Origin: Thiovibrio frasassiensis
GTDB taxonomy: Bacteria; Desulfobacterota; Desulfobulbia; Desulfobulbales; Desulfurivibrionaceae
DNA length: 64,000 bases
Assembly (NCBI RefSeq): GCF_029607905.1
Contig: NZ_JAPHEH010000001.1
Span: 2,385,530 to 2,449,529, forward strand
Direction of reading: 5' to 3'
Both the position numbers and the translations under genes were made by a program. Position 1 is the first letter of the stretch. Each line of letters starts with the position of its first letter. Below the pieces are notes generated by a model that was given only the letters and a program-made list of their open reading frames with translations, ran no database searches and was not told the origin of the DNA. Shown one piece after another: positions 34,346 through 43,993 of this stretch.

Positions 34346-35281
34346 TTATTCCATGGTGTGGCCGTAAACCTCGGAAAGGATTTCTTTGCCGCCTTCGCTC
34401 AGCAGTTTTTCCGCCAAGCGAACCCCCAAACCCTCGGGATCGGTGATCTCCCCCTGTAAAGCAAGGCGGACTATTTGCTCTCCGGTTACCGAGGCGACCA
34501 AGCCGGTCATCTGGATCTCCCCTTCGACCAATCTGGCAAAGCCGGCGATGGGCACCTGACAGCCGCCCTGGAGCCGGTGGAGAAAGCCGCGTTCCGCCCG
34601 AACAGCCAAGGAGGTTTCCTGGTGATCCATAAAGAACAAACCGGCCAGGAGCTCCGTATCGCTTGTCCGCAATTCGATGCCCACCGCGCCCTGGGCCACG
34701 GCCGGCAGCATCTCTTCCACCGTGAAGAAAGACTTGGCCCGGTCGCTGAGCGACAAGCGGTTGAGCCCGGCGGCAGCCAGGATGATCGCATCGTACTGGC
34801 CTTCGTCGAGCTTGCGCAGCCGGGTATCGAGATTGCCCCGCAGATCCTGGATGACCAGATCGGGACGGATATTGGCCAGCTGAGACTTGCGGCGCAGGCT
34901 GCTGGTACCCACCGTCGCGCCCGGGGGCAAATCGCGGCAGGTGGTGCATTTATTGGAGATGAAGGCGTCCAGCGGGTTTTCCCGCTTGGTGATGATGCCG
35001 ATGTGCAGCCCCTCGGGCAGTTCGGCCGGGACATCCTTCATGCTGTGCACCGCGATATCAACCGCATTGGCGAGCAACGCCTCTTCGATCTCCTTGACGA
35101 ACAGCCCCTTGCCGCCCACCTTGGCCAGCGGCACGTCCAGAATCTTGTCGCCCTTGGTGACGATCTTCACCAGCTCAACCGTGGTCTCCGGATAGCGGGC
35201 CTCGATCAGCCCTTTGATCCAGTTGGATTGGGCCAGAGCCAGCAGGCTTGCCCGGGTGCCGATTCTGATTGTTTTCTGCAT
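34346..35281 (-). CDS. hemC: Hydroxymethylbilane synthase (porphobilinogen deaminase)
   Basis: A 311-residue enzyme that joins four porphobilinogens. It begins with the family signature RIGTRASLLALAQSNWI and has VAVHSMKDVPAELPEGL, RRKSQLANIRPDL, LRGNLDTRLRKL and the dipyrromethane-cofactor cysteine in LQGGCQVPIAGFA. The start at 35281 fits the family N-terminus and has AAGGATC upstream; the frame continues 52 codons further but without homology. It lies 61 bp downstream of the FmdB gene and is followed by cobA/hemD. Confidence 0.95.
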   Translation of the reverse strand: MQKTIRIGTRASLLALAQSNWIKGLIEARYPETTVELVKIVTKGDKILDVPLAKVGGKGLFVKEIEEALLANAVDIAVHSMKDVPAELPEGLHIGIITKRENPLDAFISNKCTTCRDLPPGATVGTSSLRRKSQLANIRPDLVIQDLRGNLDTRLRKLDEGQYDAIILAAAGLNRLSLSDRAKSFFTVEEMLPAVAQGAVGIELRTSDTELLAGLFFMDHQETSLAVRAERGFLHRLQGGCQVPIAGFARLVEGEIQMTGLVASVTGEQIVRLALQGEITDPEGLGVRLAEKLLSEGGKEILSEVYGHTME

Positions 35282-35342
35282 CAACTGATCCTTTATGTTG
35301 GCTCTCCGGAGGAGAGAGACGTATTGTGCTGGTCTCGCATCT

Positions 35343-35561
35343 TTAATGACAGGTACTGCAGCTTCCGCCTGCGCAGCCGGCACACTTGGAACCGCCCGAA
35401 CCGGAACCATCCCCCTTGCTGGCCGTGCGGCTGGCAAAGGTGGACATCTGCTTGTGCAAATCCGGACTGCCGCATTGCGGACAGAGGGGCTGCTCCTTGC
35501 CGATCAGCAGTGCCTCGAAAGCATGTCCGCAACCCCGGCAGATAAAATCATGCAATGGCAT
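35343..35561 (-). CDS. FmdB-family zinc ribbon protein
   Basis: A 72-residue protein with the FmdB/YegP-type zinc ribbon: PLHDFICRGCGHAFEAL, then LCPQCGS, giving two CxxC pairs (C8/C11 and C27/C30). A Gly/Ser-rich linker leads to a second Cys-rich tail CAGCAGGSCSTCH. Family members are small putative regulators of unknown detailed role. The last CSTCH is a CXXCH match, but the protein has no signal peptide, so it is not a cytochrome. It lies between an unrecognised conserved gene and hemC in the same direction. Confidence 0.85.
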   Translation of the reverse strand: MPLHDFICRGCGHAFEALLIGKEQPLCPQCGSPDLHKQMSTFASRTASKGDGSGSGGSKCAGCAGGSCSTCH

Positions 35562-35624
35562 GGAAGAGGACTCCGTTCTTTAGCTTTTTTCCACGGTTTT
35601 CGCAAGACAAGTCGGCAAATAAGG

Positions 35625-36575
35625 TCATTTTCCATGCAGCTGATCGAGCAGGGTCGCGGCCAGGAGCGGGATCAGCAGCTCGTGGTGGCCGATGATGTTG
35701 TATCCCTTGCCGCCGCCCATGGTCGGCCGGTTCACCACGTTGGTCATGGTCCGGTAATGGCGGATGAAATCGAAATTGGCCGTGGTGAAGTTGTTCACCA
35801 CATGCCCCAAATTGCGGGTCACGGTGAGGGCCTTTAAAAAGACCTCGGGCAGAAGCACGGCGGAACCGAAGTTGAGGTAGGCGCCGCCCTCCAGGTCGGC
35901 AACCAGGGCGCAAAAGAGGCGAAAATCCTGATGGCTGGTCTGGCCGATGGCCGCGCCGTTGGCGGAAGGGTGGATATGGACGATATCCGTACCCATGGCC
36001 ACATGCACGGTGAGAGGAATGCCCAGCCGCTTGGCCGTGGCCAGCAGGCTCATGGTGTTGTAAGGGAAGTTCTGTTCCAGCAGATATTCGCCCAAACCAT
36101 CGCCCAGGCCAAGCCCTTTCTCCGCTGCCTGATTGATCCCTGCATTCACCACCTCGCCGGTTTCCTTGGCCGCGCCAAAAGCGCCGCTGCCCAACACATC
36201 CCCCACCTCTTCCGAGGTGCGCCCCACCATGGCGATCTCGGTGTCATGGACGATGCCCGCGCCGTTTAAGGCGATGGCGCTGATGATTCCCCGCTCCATG
36301 AGATCGATGAGAATGGGGTTCAAGCCAACCTTGATCACATGGGCGCCCATGCCGACGATAATGGGACGCTCGCTCACATGGCTTTTCGCCAGCCGCCCGA
36401 CCAGCTCGGGAAAATCGACCCCCAAAAGCTGTTCCGGCAGGGAGGCGATGAACTCCTTGAGGGTGGAACCGGGCGCAAGGGGCTTGGCGAAATTCTCCAC
36501 CGTGACCTTACTGTAACGGCCGTGGATCGAATAGGTGTTGAGTCCGGAGAAATCCAGGGGGAGATATTTTTTCAT
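35625..36575 (-). CDS. Conserved protein of unrecognised function, Rossmann-like
   Basis: A 316-residue cytosolic protein. I do not recognise the family with confidence. Visible elements are ERPIIVGMGAHVIKVGLNPI, the glycine-rich AIALNGAGIVHDTEIAMVG, VHVAMGTDIVHIHPSANG, and a C-terminal NRPTMGGGKGYNIIGHHEL. The glycine-rich and histidine-rich blocks suggest a nucleotide-binding enzyme; a distant resemblance to the deoxyhypusine-synthase fold came to mind but is unproven. It is placed between gmhA (23 bp) and the FmdB/hemC genes on one strand. Confidence 0.7.
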   Translation of the reverse strand: MKKYLPLDFSGLNTYSIHGRYSKVTVENFAKPLAPGSTLKEFIASLPEQLLGVDFPELVGRLAKSHVSERPIIVGMGAHVIKVGLNPILIDLMERGIISAIALNGAGIVHDTEIAMVGRTSEEVGDVLGSGAFGAAKETGEVVNAGINQAAEKGLGLGDGLGEYLLEQNFPYNTMSLLATAKRLGIPLTVHVAMGTDIVHIHPSANGAAIGQTSHQDFRLFCALVADLEGGAYLNFGSAVLLPEVFLKALTVTRNLGHVVNNFTTANFDFIRHYRTMTNVVNRPTMGGGKGYNIIGHHELLIPLLAATLLDQLHGK

Positions 36576-36598
36576 GGGAGTTAATTATCCTGGGGGAT

Positions 36599-37183
36599 TC
36601 AGGCGGAAACGCCGCGGCCATACAGGGCCTCGTCCACGATCTGGCAGAGGATATGCTCCACCCAGACATGCGCCTCTTGGATGGCCGGAGTCACCTGCGA
36701 GGGCACGTTGATGGTCAGGTCGGCCAAGCCGATGAGTCTGCCGCCATCCTTGCCGGTGAGCACCGCGGTTTGCATGCCCAACACCTTGGCCGCTTCCACC
36801 GCCTTGATGACATTGGGCGAGTTGCCGCTCGTTGAGATCCCGAGGGCCAGATCGCCTTCCTTGCCCAGCGCCTGGATCTGTTTAAGAAAGATATCGTCAA
36901 AGGAAAAATCGTTGCCGATACTGGTAAGAATAGAGCTGTCCGTGGTCAGGGCGATGGCGGCCAGGGGAGGGCGGTCGATCATGAAACGGTTGACGAATTC
37001 GGCCGCCATGTGCTGGGCATCGGCGGCGCTGCCCCCGTTGCCGAAAATCATCAGTTTGTTGCCGCGCTTGATGGTATCGATCATCCACTGGGCCAGCTGC
37101 TTGATACCGCCCATCTGGGTGGCCACCAGCGCTTGCTTGGCGGCAATGGAATGCTTCAGGCTTTCTTCGATGAGCTGGTCCAT
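36599..37183 (-). CDS. gmhA: Phosphoheptose isomerase (SIS domain)
   Basis: A 194-residue SIS-domain isomerase that converts sedoheptulose 7-phosphate to D-glycero-D-manno-heptose 7-phosphate for the LPS core. Signature segments are MIFGNGGSAADAQHMAAEF, NRFMIDRPPLAAIALTTDSS, LGISTSGNSPNVIKAVEAAK, and the C-terminal QEAHVWVEHILCQIVDEAL with the metal/active-site histidine. DiaA is a paralogue, but the AAEFVNRF and TSGNSPN motifs favour GmhA. It is the first gene of the minus-strand group ending in cobA/hemD. Confidence 0.92.
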   Translation of the reverse strand: MDQLIEESLKHSIAAKQALVATQMGGIKQLAQWMIDTIKRGNKLMIFGNGGSAADAQHMAAEFVNRFMIDRPPLAAIALTTDSSILTSIGNDFSFDDIFLKQIQALGKEGDLALGISTSGNSPNVIKAVEAAKVLGMQTAVLTGKDGGRLIGLADLTINVPSQVTPAIQEAHVWVEHILCQIVDEALYGRGVSA

Positions 37184-37372
37184 GGGGATCCTTTGGCAAG
37201 AGTCAAAAGCAGCAGGGGAACACCGATTCTTCTTTGGTGACGGCGCCTAAATTGTGCAAAATAGTCCAGCTCCGTTTTTTTGTCAATACAAGCAGGGCAA
37301 GATGGCAAGGCCGGAGCGGTGCTGATTTCTCATCGGCCTCTTTCCTGCCTGCAAAAAACCGCAAACCCTCAA

Positions 37373-37402
37373 TTGACAGCAGCGCATGCAAACGTCTATC
37401 AT
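37373..37402 (+). promoter_or_regulatory. Likely sigma-70 promoter for the PhnD-like/kinase pair
   Basis: A perfect TTGACA (37373-37378) is followed after 18 bp by TATCAT (37397-37402), about 54 bp before the start codon of the binding-protein gene, in a 272-bp divergent region with gmhA. Confidence 0.6.
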
Positions 37403-37455
37403 TATCTAACGGCCGTGTACCGCGGAGCGAAACAACCACCTGAGGGAGAACCAGC

Positions 37456-38322
37456 ATGCGCAACATATCTACCAGTCCGGCATTCTGGTTTTTTCTTTGT
37501 GTGACGGCATGGGGCATGGCCTTGCCCCTGTCTTGCCCGGCCCAGGAAACAAACGAAACCATCCGTTTTGCCGTGTTTCCCTACAAATCGCCCAAGAGCG
37601 TGATCGAGGTTTTCAGCCCCCTTGCCGCCAGGATTGAAAAACGGCTCGGGAAAAAGGTGCTGCTCGTCTCCGCCACGGATTCGGAGGCCTTTCTGAAAAA
37701 AAGTCTGGCCGGGGAATACGATCTGGCGCTGCCCTCCATTACCGTTTACTACAAAATGCTGCCCGCCGGATACACCGCGATCGCCAAAGGAATCCCCTCC
37801 TTCTGGGGCGGGGTGATCGTCCGGCAAGACAGCGAGATCAAAACCATCGAGCAGTGCAAGGGGAAGAAGATCGCCGCCATTGGCGAGCATTCCTATGCCG
37901 GATACATGTTTTTTAAGGCCCAGCTTGACGAAAAAAGGATCGACTCGAAAAAGGATCTGGATCTCCAGTTTGTCGGCAAGCTCGACACCATCATCTACGG
38001 GGTGCTCAACAAGAAATACGATGGCGGGGTTATCCGGCTCGACACCTTGGAGATGAAGGATTTCGCTCCGGTCAAGGATCAGTTCAGGATAGTGTCCCGT
38101 TCCGCCGAGGTCCCCCAGTTTCCCTTTGTGGTCAAGAGCGGCATGGACCAACGGACCGCCTCAGTCATCCGTGAGGTCCTGACCTCTCTTTCCCCGGACA
38201 AGCCGGAGGACCTGGCCATTTTAAAGAGCCTGCAGATCAAAAAGATCGTCGCCGCAACCAAGGAGGATTACGATCCGTTCTACAAGGTCATCAAAAACCA
38301 CGCATTCTACACGCATCATTGA
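37456..38322 (+). CDS. Periplasmic PhnD-like (phosphate/phosphonate) binding protein
   Basis: A 288-residue exported solute-binding protein with signal peptide (FWFFLCVTAWGMALPLSCPA). The PhnD/PBPb fold shows as IRFAVFPYKSPKSVIEVFSP, then ARIEKRLGKKVLLVSATDSE, DLALPSITVYYKML and SFWGGVIVRQDS, as in the subfamily that accompanies sensor kinases. There is no adjacent ABC permease or ATPase. Its stop overlaps the start of the next gene, a hybrid histidine kinase, in a TGATG junction. It therefore probably acts as the ligand-binding partner of that kinase; the ligand is unknown. Confidence 0.88.
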   Translation: MRNISTSPAFWFFLCVTAWGMALPLSCPAQETNETIRFAVFPYKSPKSVIEVFSPLAARIEKRLGKKVLLVSATDSEAFLKKSLAGEYDLALPSITVYYKMLPAGYTAIAKGIPSFWGGVIVRQDSEIKTIEQCKGKKIAAIGEHSYAGYMFFKAQLDEKRIDSKKDLDLQFVGKLDTIIYGVLNKKYDGGVIRLDTLEMKDFAPVKDQFRIVSRSAEVPQFPFVVKSGMDQRTASVIREVLTSLSPDKPEDLAILKSLQIKKIVAATKEDYDPFYKVIKNHAFYTHH

Positions 38323-40946
38323 TGACTTCCTTCCGCCTGCGCACCCATCTTATTGTCTACTGCACAGCCATCACCCTGCTGCTGACTGCCTCGCTCGTCA
38401 TCCTGTATTCCCATATCTTTAAAAAATATGCCATCAGCAACCTTTCCGCCCATGGCACGGCCATTGCCCGCACCACCGCCTTTGCCGTGATCGATCACCT
38501 GATCACGGAAGATTACGCGCCTCTCCAGGAATACGTCCGGGAATCTTCCACCCTTGTCGACATCGAGTCCATCCAGATCGCCAACAGCCAGGGAAACATC
38601 CTGGCTGCTTCCGAGGTGCGGCTGCTCGGCACCATGCTGGAGGAAGACCTTGCGATCACGGATAATGAGATACGGGTCAAGATCGACCCCGTCCATGATC
38701 AGTTGGTGGTTGCCGCGCCCATCGCCATCGGTGAAATGGTCTTTGGCGTAACCAGGGTTTCCCTGTCCATGAAGCCGATCCTTGCGCACCTGCATGAAAT
38801 CCAGAGAAACGCGGCGCTCACCGGCCTTGGCTTTTGGATCCTCTCCGTTTTAATCGGCTCGCTTCTGGCCCAGCGCTTGAGCGGACCGGTCCAGCGATTC
38901 ATGCAGGCAACCGACAGCATTACCCAAGGCAATTGCAATGTGGAGATCCCCATGCCCAGGGGGGTGCTGGAGCTGGAGCGTTTTTCCCAGACCCTGCATG
39001 TCATGGCCAGCACCATAGCCTCCCGGGAGCTGGCGCTGCAAAACTCCGAAAAAAAATTCAGGCATCTGTTCGAGCGGGCCATGGAAGGAATTTTCGTGGC
39101 CGACGAAAAAGGGGAGCTTCTCGATGTAAACCCCGCGTTCATCTCCATCCTCGGCGCTGAGTCACTGAAGGAAATGCTCGGCAGAAACCTCTTTGCCAAC
39201 ATCTTCGAGAACGAGGGGTCATTCGCCACATTCAAGGAGCTGATGGGCTCCCAGGGGTTTGTCAAGGACTACGAACTCATCCTTATCGCCAACAACAGCA
39301 CTCCCATCATCGCCGCCTTGACCTGCCATGCGGTCCGGGGGTTTGGCGGGAAGGTGAACAAATACGAGGGATTGATCCGCGACATCACCGCGCAAAAGGC
39401 TGCGGAGCGGGAGATTGCCCGCATGCGCAACTACCTCAACAATATCATCGAGTCCATGCCCTCCATGCTGGTTACCCTGGACGTCGATTGCACCGTTACC
39501 CAATGGAACACCGCGGCTTGCAAGCTTACCGGCATCTCCTCCCAGGAGGCGATCGGCAGAAAGATCTATGATATTGCCCCATTTTTTTGCAAATATACCC
39601 AGCAGGTCGACGATGCCGGGCGAAACCAAAACACGGTGACCCTCCCCCGCGAACAGGTAAGCCAGAACCCGGAAAATCTCTACAATCTGACCTTCTTTCC
39701 CCTGATCGCCAACGGCACCGCCGGCGTGGCCATTCGTCTTGATGACATCACCGAGCTTGAGCACAAGGAACAGCAACTGCGGCAGGCTCAGAAGATGGAA
39801 TCCATCGGTACCCTTGCCGGCGGCCTGGCCCATGATTTCAACAATGTTCTTGCCTCCATGCTGGGCAATCTCTCCCTGCTCCAGTACAAGATCAAAAACC
39901 ACCAAGGACTTTCCTCCACGGAGTTGAACGAGTATCTTGAGCGCATGGAAACAGCGGGGCAGCGGGCCGTGGACATGGTCCGGCAATTGCTCACCCTGTC
40001 TCGCAAGCAGCAGGCCGATCTGGTACCCGTGGACCTCAACCTCTCCCTCAAGCATGTGCGCAAGATTGGAGAGAACACCTTTGATAAGTCGGTGAAGGTG
40101 GAGGAGCATCCTGCCGCGGAACCGGCCTATGTGCTGGCGGACACCACCGAGATGGAGCAGGTTCTGCTGAACCTCTGCATCAATGCGGTGCACGCCATGA
40201 CCATCATGCGCGAAGATACCCAATGGGGCGGCACCCTCGCCGTGGCCATTGACAAGATCACGGTGGATCCGGTGTTTCAGAAAAAACACCCCGAGGCAAT
40301 CGCGAATGCGTATTGGCGTATTTCGGTGAGCGACACCGGAGTGGGCATGGATACCAAGACAGCGGCCAAGATCTTCGATCCCTTCTTTACCACCAAGGAG
40401 CCAGGCAAGGGCACCGGCCTTGGCCTGGCCATGGTCTACAACATCGTCCGCCAGCAACTGGGCTTTATCGATGTCTATTCGGAGCCGGGGCTTGGCTCCA
40501 CCTTCAACGTCTATCTCCCCTCCCTGGTCCGCTCGGAAGACTCGCTCGCAGACGGGCAGAGCCTTGATATTATTCGGGGAGCAGGGTTGATCCTGGTGGT
40601 GGATGACGATGAACTCGTCCGGAGTATGGCGGAGGATGTTTTGCTGGCCGTGGGCTATTCGGTGCTCACCGCAAGCAACGGCCAGGAGGGGGTGGAGATC
40701 TACCGGCAGCATCAGGCAGAGATACAGGCGGTGCTTCTGGACATGGCCATGCCGATCATGTCCGGCAGGGAGGCCTTTATCGAGATGCAAAAAATCAATC
40801 CTGCGGTAAAGGTGCTTCTTGCCTCGGGATTTCGCAAGGACAACCGGGTGGAGGAGATCCTTCTCCTTGGGGTTAAGGATTTCCTGCAAAAGCCCTATAC
40901 CATTACCAGCTTGGCCGCGGCCATCAAGAAAGTGATCGAAGCGTAA
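38322..40946 (+). CDS. Hybrid sensor histidine kinase with PAS domains and receiver
   Basis: An 874-residue membrane kinase. TM1 ([20 protein letters not shown]) is followed by a periplasmic region of about 140 residues, TM2 ([20 protein letters not shown]), a HAMP domain, two PAS domains (starting near [19 protein letters not shown] and [15 protein letters not shown]), a HisKA-type helix with GGLAHDFNN, a HATPase domain ([25 protein letters not shown]) and a C-terminal receiver ([27 protein letters not shown]). The ATG at 38322 shares one base with the upstream stop, so translation is coupled to the PhnD-like protein. The design parallels the two other binding-protein/kinase pairs in this window. 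Confidence 0.93.
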   Translation: MTSFRLRTHLIVYCTAITLLLTASLVILYSHIFKKYAISNLSAHGTAIARTTAFAVIDHLITEDYAPLQEYVRESSTLVDIESIQIANSQGNILAASEVRLLGTMLEEDLAITDNEIRVKIDPVHDQLVVAAPIAIGEMVFGVTRVSLSMKPILAHLHEIQRNAALTGLGFWILSVLIGSLLAQRLSGPVQRFMQATDSITQGNCNVEIPMPRGVLELERFSQTLHVMASTIASRELALQNSEKKFRHLFERAMEGIFVADEKGELLDVNPAFISILGAESLKEMLGRNLFANIFENEGSFATFKELMGSQGFVKDYELILIANNSTPIIAALTCHAVRGFGGKVNKYEGLIRDITAQKAAEREIARMRNYLNNIIESMPSMLVTLDVDCTVTQWNTAACKLTGISSQEAIGRKIYDIAPFFCKYTQQVDDAGRNQNTVTLPREQVSQNPENLYNLTFFPLIANGTAGVAIRLDDITELEHKEQQLRQAQKMESIGTLAGGLAHDFNNVLASMLGNLSLLQYKIKNHQGLSSTELNEYLERMETAGQRAVDMVRQLLTLSRKQQADLVPVDLNLSLKHVRKIGENTFDKSVKVEEHPAAEPAYVLADTTEMEQVLLNLCINAVHAMTIMREDTQWGGTLAVAIDKITVDPVFQKKHPEAIANAYWRISVSDTGVGMDTKTAAKIFDPFFTTKEPGKGTGLGLAMVYNIVRQQLGFIDVYSEPGLGSTFNVYLPSLVRSEDSLADGQSLDIIRGAGLILVVDDDELVRSMAEDVLLAVGYSVLTASNGQEGVEIYRQHQAEIQAVLLDMAMPIMSGREAFIEMQKINPAVKVLLASGFRKDNRVEEILLLGVKDFLQKPYTITSLAAAIKKVIEA

Positions 40947-40950
40947 CCGC

Positions 40951-41784
40951 TTACACGCTCAACCGCATGCTGATATCCATGGCCCTGGCCGAATGGGTGA
41001 GCGCCCCCACCGAGATGAGATCAACCCCGGTTTCCGCAATCTCGCGGACATTGGTCAGATTCACCCCGCCGGAAGCCTCCACCAGGGCGCGGCCGCCGAT
41101 CAGGGCCACGGCTTGGCGCATCAGGGCAGGGGCCATGTTGTCGAGCATGATGATCTCCACCCCGCAAGCCAGGCATTCCTCGACCTGGGCGAGATTTTCC
41201 GTTTCCACCTCGATCTTCAGGGTATGGGGCGCCTTGTCCCGCAGGGTCTGGACCGCTTTGGTGATGGAGCCGCAGGCCGCGATATGGTTGTCCTTGAGCA
41301 GGATACCGTCGGCCAGGCTGAACCGGTGATTATGCCCCCCGCCGACCCGGACCGCGTATTTCTCCAGAGCCCGGAGGCCGGGGGTGGTCTTGCGGGTGTC
41401 AAGGATCCGCACCGGCAACCCCTCGACCTGTTGGACAAAGGCGCTGGTCAGGGTGGCGATGCCGCTCATCCGCTGGACCAGATTCAGGGCCAGACGTTCG
41501 GCGCTGAGCAGGTCCCGCACCGGTCCCTGGGCGGAAAAAATCTCTGCCCCGGCAAGGACTCTGTCGCCGTCTTTCTGCCTCGCCGTGCAGACAATCCGGG
41601 GATTGCGGGTGGCAAAAACAAGGGGGGCGACCTCGTCGAGACCGGCCGCCACAAAATCCTCCTTGGCGACAAATACGGCTTGCCCCTGCTGCTCGGGCGG
41701 AAAAACCGAATCGGTGGTGATGTCGCCCAAGCCGATATCTTCCTCAAGAAACTGCTGTAACTGCCTTGCCAACTGTGTATCCAT
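40951..41784 (-). CDS. nadC: Nicotinate-nucleotide pyrophosphorylase (carboxylating)
   Basis: A 277-residue quinolinate phosphoribosyltransferase, the last enzyme of de novo nicotinate mononucleotide synthesis. It has EEDIGLGDITTD near the N-terminus, LNLVQRMSGIATLT, the active-site stretch DTRKTTPGLRALEKYAVRVG, GHNHRFSLADGILLKDNHI, and the phosphate-binding VEASGGVNLTNV. The start at 41784 fits the family and has GGAGAGGGG upstream; the frame runs 42 codons further without homology. It is convergent with the hybrid kinase gene, whose stop is 4 bp away. Confidence 0.95.
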   Translation of the reverse strand: MDTQLARQLQQFLEEDIGLGDITTDSVFPPEQQGQAVFVAKEDFVAAGLDEVAPLVFATRNPRIVCTARQKDGDRVLAGAEIFSAQGPVRDLLSAERLALNLVQRMSGIATLTSAFVQQVEGLPVRILDTRKTTPGLRALEKYAVRVGGGHNHRFSLADGILLKDNHIAACGSITKAVQTLRDKAPHTLKIEVETENLAQVEECLACGVEIIMLDNMAPALMRQAVALIGGRALVEASGGVNLTNVREIAETGVDLISVGALTHSARAMDISMRLSV

Positions 41785-41965
41785 AACCCCTCTCCCGAAC
41801 TGCCTGAGTAATCTCTGCGCGGAAACCTCTTGATATCTGCCCGATGCGCTCCCTGTCAAGAAGAAAGGGTGCACACAAGGCGTGTCAATGTTTGCTGGCA
41901 ACTTGATCATCGCTGTGGTACAGAGATATCTGCTTAAGTAATGTCAATGACTTCGGGAGTTTGAG

Positions 41966-42721
41966 ATGCAGGATTTTTCCGTGCTCAATATTTTTCTGCT
42001 GGTCCTTGGCGGCGGCCTGGCCGGCTTTATCAATACCCTGGCTGGAGGCGGTTCGTTTCTTACCATCCCGCTGCTCATCTTCATGGGTCTGCCGCCCACC
42101 GTAGCCAATGCCACCAACCGCATCGGCGTCTTTCTCCAAAGCCTCACCGCCACCAGACAGCTCCATAGCCACGGGGTATTTCCGGTCCGCTTCAGCCTGA
42201 TCATCGCCATTCCCGCCGTACTCGGCAGCGTGCTCGGCACCTACGGCGCCATGGTGATCAGCGATGCGGCCTTTAAAAAGTACCTGGCCGTCTTCATGGT
42301 GCTCATGACCTTGGTTACTTTTTTCAAGCCCGCCGCCATGTTGCCTCGGCCCGAGACCACTTACAGCCTCAAGCGCTGGGCCTTACTCTGGGTTCTCTTC
42401 TTCACCATCGGTTTGTATGGGGGCTTTATCCAGGCCGGGGTCGGCTTTCTGATCATTGCGGCCACGGTCCTCACCGGCTACGATCTTGTGGCGGGCAATG
42501 CCATCAAGAGCTTTGTCATTTTTCTCCTCACCTGTGTTTCCCTGGCGATCTTCTGGTTCGGCGGCAAGGTGCAGGTGGTGCCGGGCCTCGCCCTGGGCAG
42601 CGGCAGCATGCTGGGGGCCTTCATCGGCTCCCATGTCACGGTCACCAAGGGCAATGGCTTTATCCAAAAATTCGTGGTGGCCATGGTGATCCTTTCCGCC
42701 ATCCTGCTCATGCTGACATAA
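41966..42721 (+). CDS. TSUP/TauE family (DUF81) membrane transporter
   Basis: A 251-residue polytopic permease. The family hallmark is at the N-terminus: GGGLAGFINTLAGGGSFLTI, followed by PPTVANATNRIGVFLQS, and the second pseudo-repeat GLYGGFIQAGVGFLIIAATV with GNAIKSFVIFL. About eight helices fill the length. TSUP proteins export or import small anions such as sulfite, sulfoacetate or taurine; the substrate here is unknown. GGGAG lies 7 bases before the ATG. The nuclease gene pair follows after 3 bp, so it seems cotranscribed with them. Confidence 0.88.
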   Translation: MQDFSVLNIFLLVLGGGLAGFINTLAGGGSFLTIPLLIFMGLPPTVANATNRIGVFLQSLTATRQLHSHGVFPVRFSLIIAIPAVLGSVLGTYGAMVISDAAFKKYLAVFMVLMTLVTFFKPAAMLPRPETTYSLKRWALLWVLFFTIGLYGGFIQAGVGFLIIAATVLTGYDLVAGNAIKSFVIFLLTCVSLAIFWFGGKVQVVPGLALGSGSMLGAFIGSHVTVTKGNGFIQKFVVAMVILSAILLMLT

Positions 42722-42724
42722 GCC

Positions 42725-43993
42725 ATGTTTACCTTTCTCCATGCCGCAGATATCCATCTCGACAGCCCCTTGCGCGGCCTGGAAGCTTACGCCGATGCGC
42801 CGGTGGAACAACTCCGCCAGGCAACGCGGAGGGCGTTCGACAACCTGATCGACCTGGCCATTGAGGAACGGGTCGCCTTTGTCCTTCTGGCAGGGGACCT
42901 CTACGACGGTGACTGGAAGGATTACAATACCGGGCTTTTCTTTATCAACCGGGTCTCCCGGCTGCGCAAGGCAAATATCCGGGTCTTCATGGTCTCGGGC
43001 AACCATGACGCGGCAAGCCAGATCACCAAGGCCCTGCAGCTGCCCGACAATGTCCACTTGTTTTCCACCAAACAACCCGGAACCGTGACCATCGAAGCAC
43101 TCGGCGTTGCCTTGCATGGTCAGGGCTACCATGCCAGAGGGTTGGTCGAGAACATTGCCCGCAATTTTCCCCAACCCCTCCCGCATTACCTGAACATCGG
43201 CTTGCTCCATACCTCCCTCACCGGCCGACAGGGCCATGAACCGTATGCGCCCTGTTCCCTTGATGATCTTTTGGCCAAAGGCTATGATTATTGGGCCCTT
43301 GGCCACATCCATAAGCGGGAGGAGGTGGCCGACTCTCCCTGGATCGTTTTTCCCGGCAATATCCAAGGCAGACACATCCATGAGACCGGAGCCAAAGGGG
43401 CCACCCTGGTCCGGGTGGAGGAGGGGCGCATCGCCGCGGTGGAGCACCGTGAACTTGATGTCCTGCGCTGGTCCCTCTGTCAGGTCGATCTCACCAACTG
43501 CGCCACCAAGGATCTGGCCATCGAGGCGATCCGGCAGGGTATGGAGAGTGAAGAGGGGCGCGCCGATGGACGCCCCTTGGCTCTCCGCCTGCAATTGACA
43601 GGGGAAAGCCCGGTCCATGCTGAGTTGCACCGGGATGCTGTGCCCCTGACCGAGGAATTCCGTAGTCTTGCCGTAGGGCTCGGTGAGATATGGCTGGAAA
43701 AGGTGGAATTTGCCACCCGCCGACCCGTGGCTCTTTCCGGTGACCCCATGGGACTTGGCCCAGAAACTCCCTTGGCGGATCTGGTCCAGGCCGTCGATCG
43801 CTTTGCTTTTCAACCGGGTTCCATCAAGGAACAGATCCCGGAGATCGCGGAGATGCTCAACAAACTCCCCCCGGAGCTCCTCCATGAGGGCGGACTTATT
43901 GGTGATGATTCCTCGGAATGGGCTGCCTCCCTCCGCGAAGAGGTCAAGGAGATGCTCATCGCCAAGTTGCTCGGACAGGGGGGAGGCCGATGA
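42725..43993 (+). CDS. SbcD/YhaO-like DNA repair metallophosphoesterase
   Basis: A 422-residue calcineurin-fold nuclease. The metal-binding motifs are ADIHLDSPLRG, GDLYDGDWKDYNTG, VSGNHDAAS and GLLHTS with ALGHIHKRE. These are the Mre11/SbcD signatures, and the opening FLHAADIHLDSPLRGLE is typical of the YhaO subgroup. It should act with the large SMC-like ATPase whose ATG overlaps its stop (ATGA) to process DNA ends. The C-terminal 150 residues resemble a capping/coupling region and are less conserved. Confidence 0.9.
   Translation: MFTFLHAADIHLDSPLRGLEAYADAPVEQLRQATRRAFDNLIDLAIEERVAFVLLAGDLYDGDWKDYNTGLFFINRVSRLRKANIRVFMVSGNHDAASQITKALQLPDNVHLFSTKQPGTVTIEALGVALHGQGYHARGLVENIARNFPQPLPHYLNIGLLHTSLTGRQGHEPYAPCSLDDLLAKGYDYWALGHIHKREEVADSPWIVFPGNIQGRHIHETGAKGATLVRVEEGRIAAVEHRELDVLRWSLCQVDLTNCATKDLAIEAIRQGMESEEGRADGRPLALRLQLTGESPVHAELHRDAVPLTEEFRSLAVGLGEIWLEKVEFATRRPVALSGDPMGLGPETPLADLVQAVDRFAFQPGSIKEQIPEIAEMLNKLPPELLHEGGLIGDDSSEWAASLREEVKEMLIAKLLGQGGGR

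Noticed and set aside
35343-35380. CSTCH haem-attachment motif at the end of the FmdB protein
   Set aside because: The protein has no signal peptide and the motif is part of a Cys-rich zinc-ribbon-like tail.
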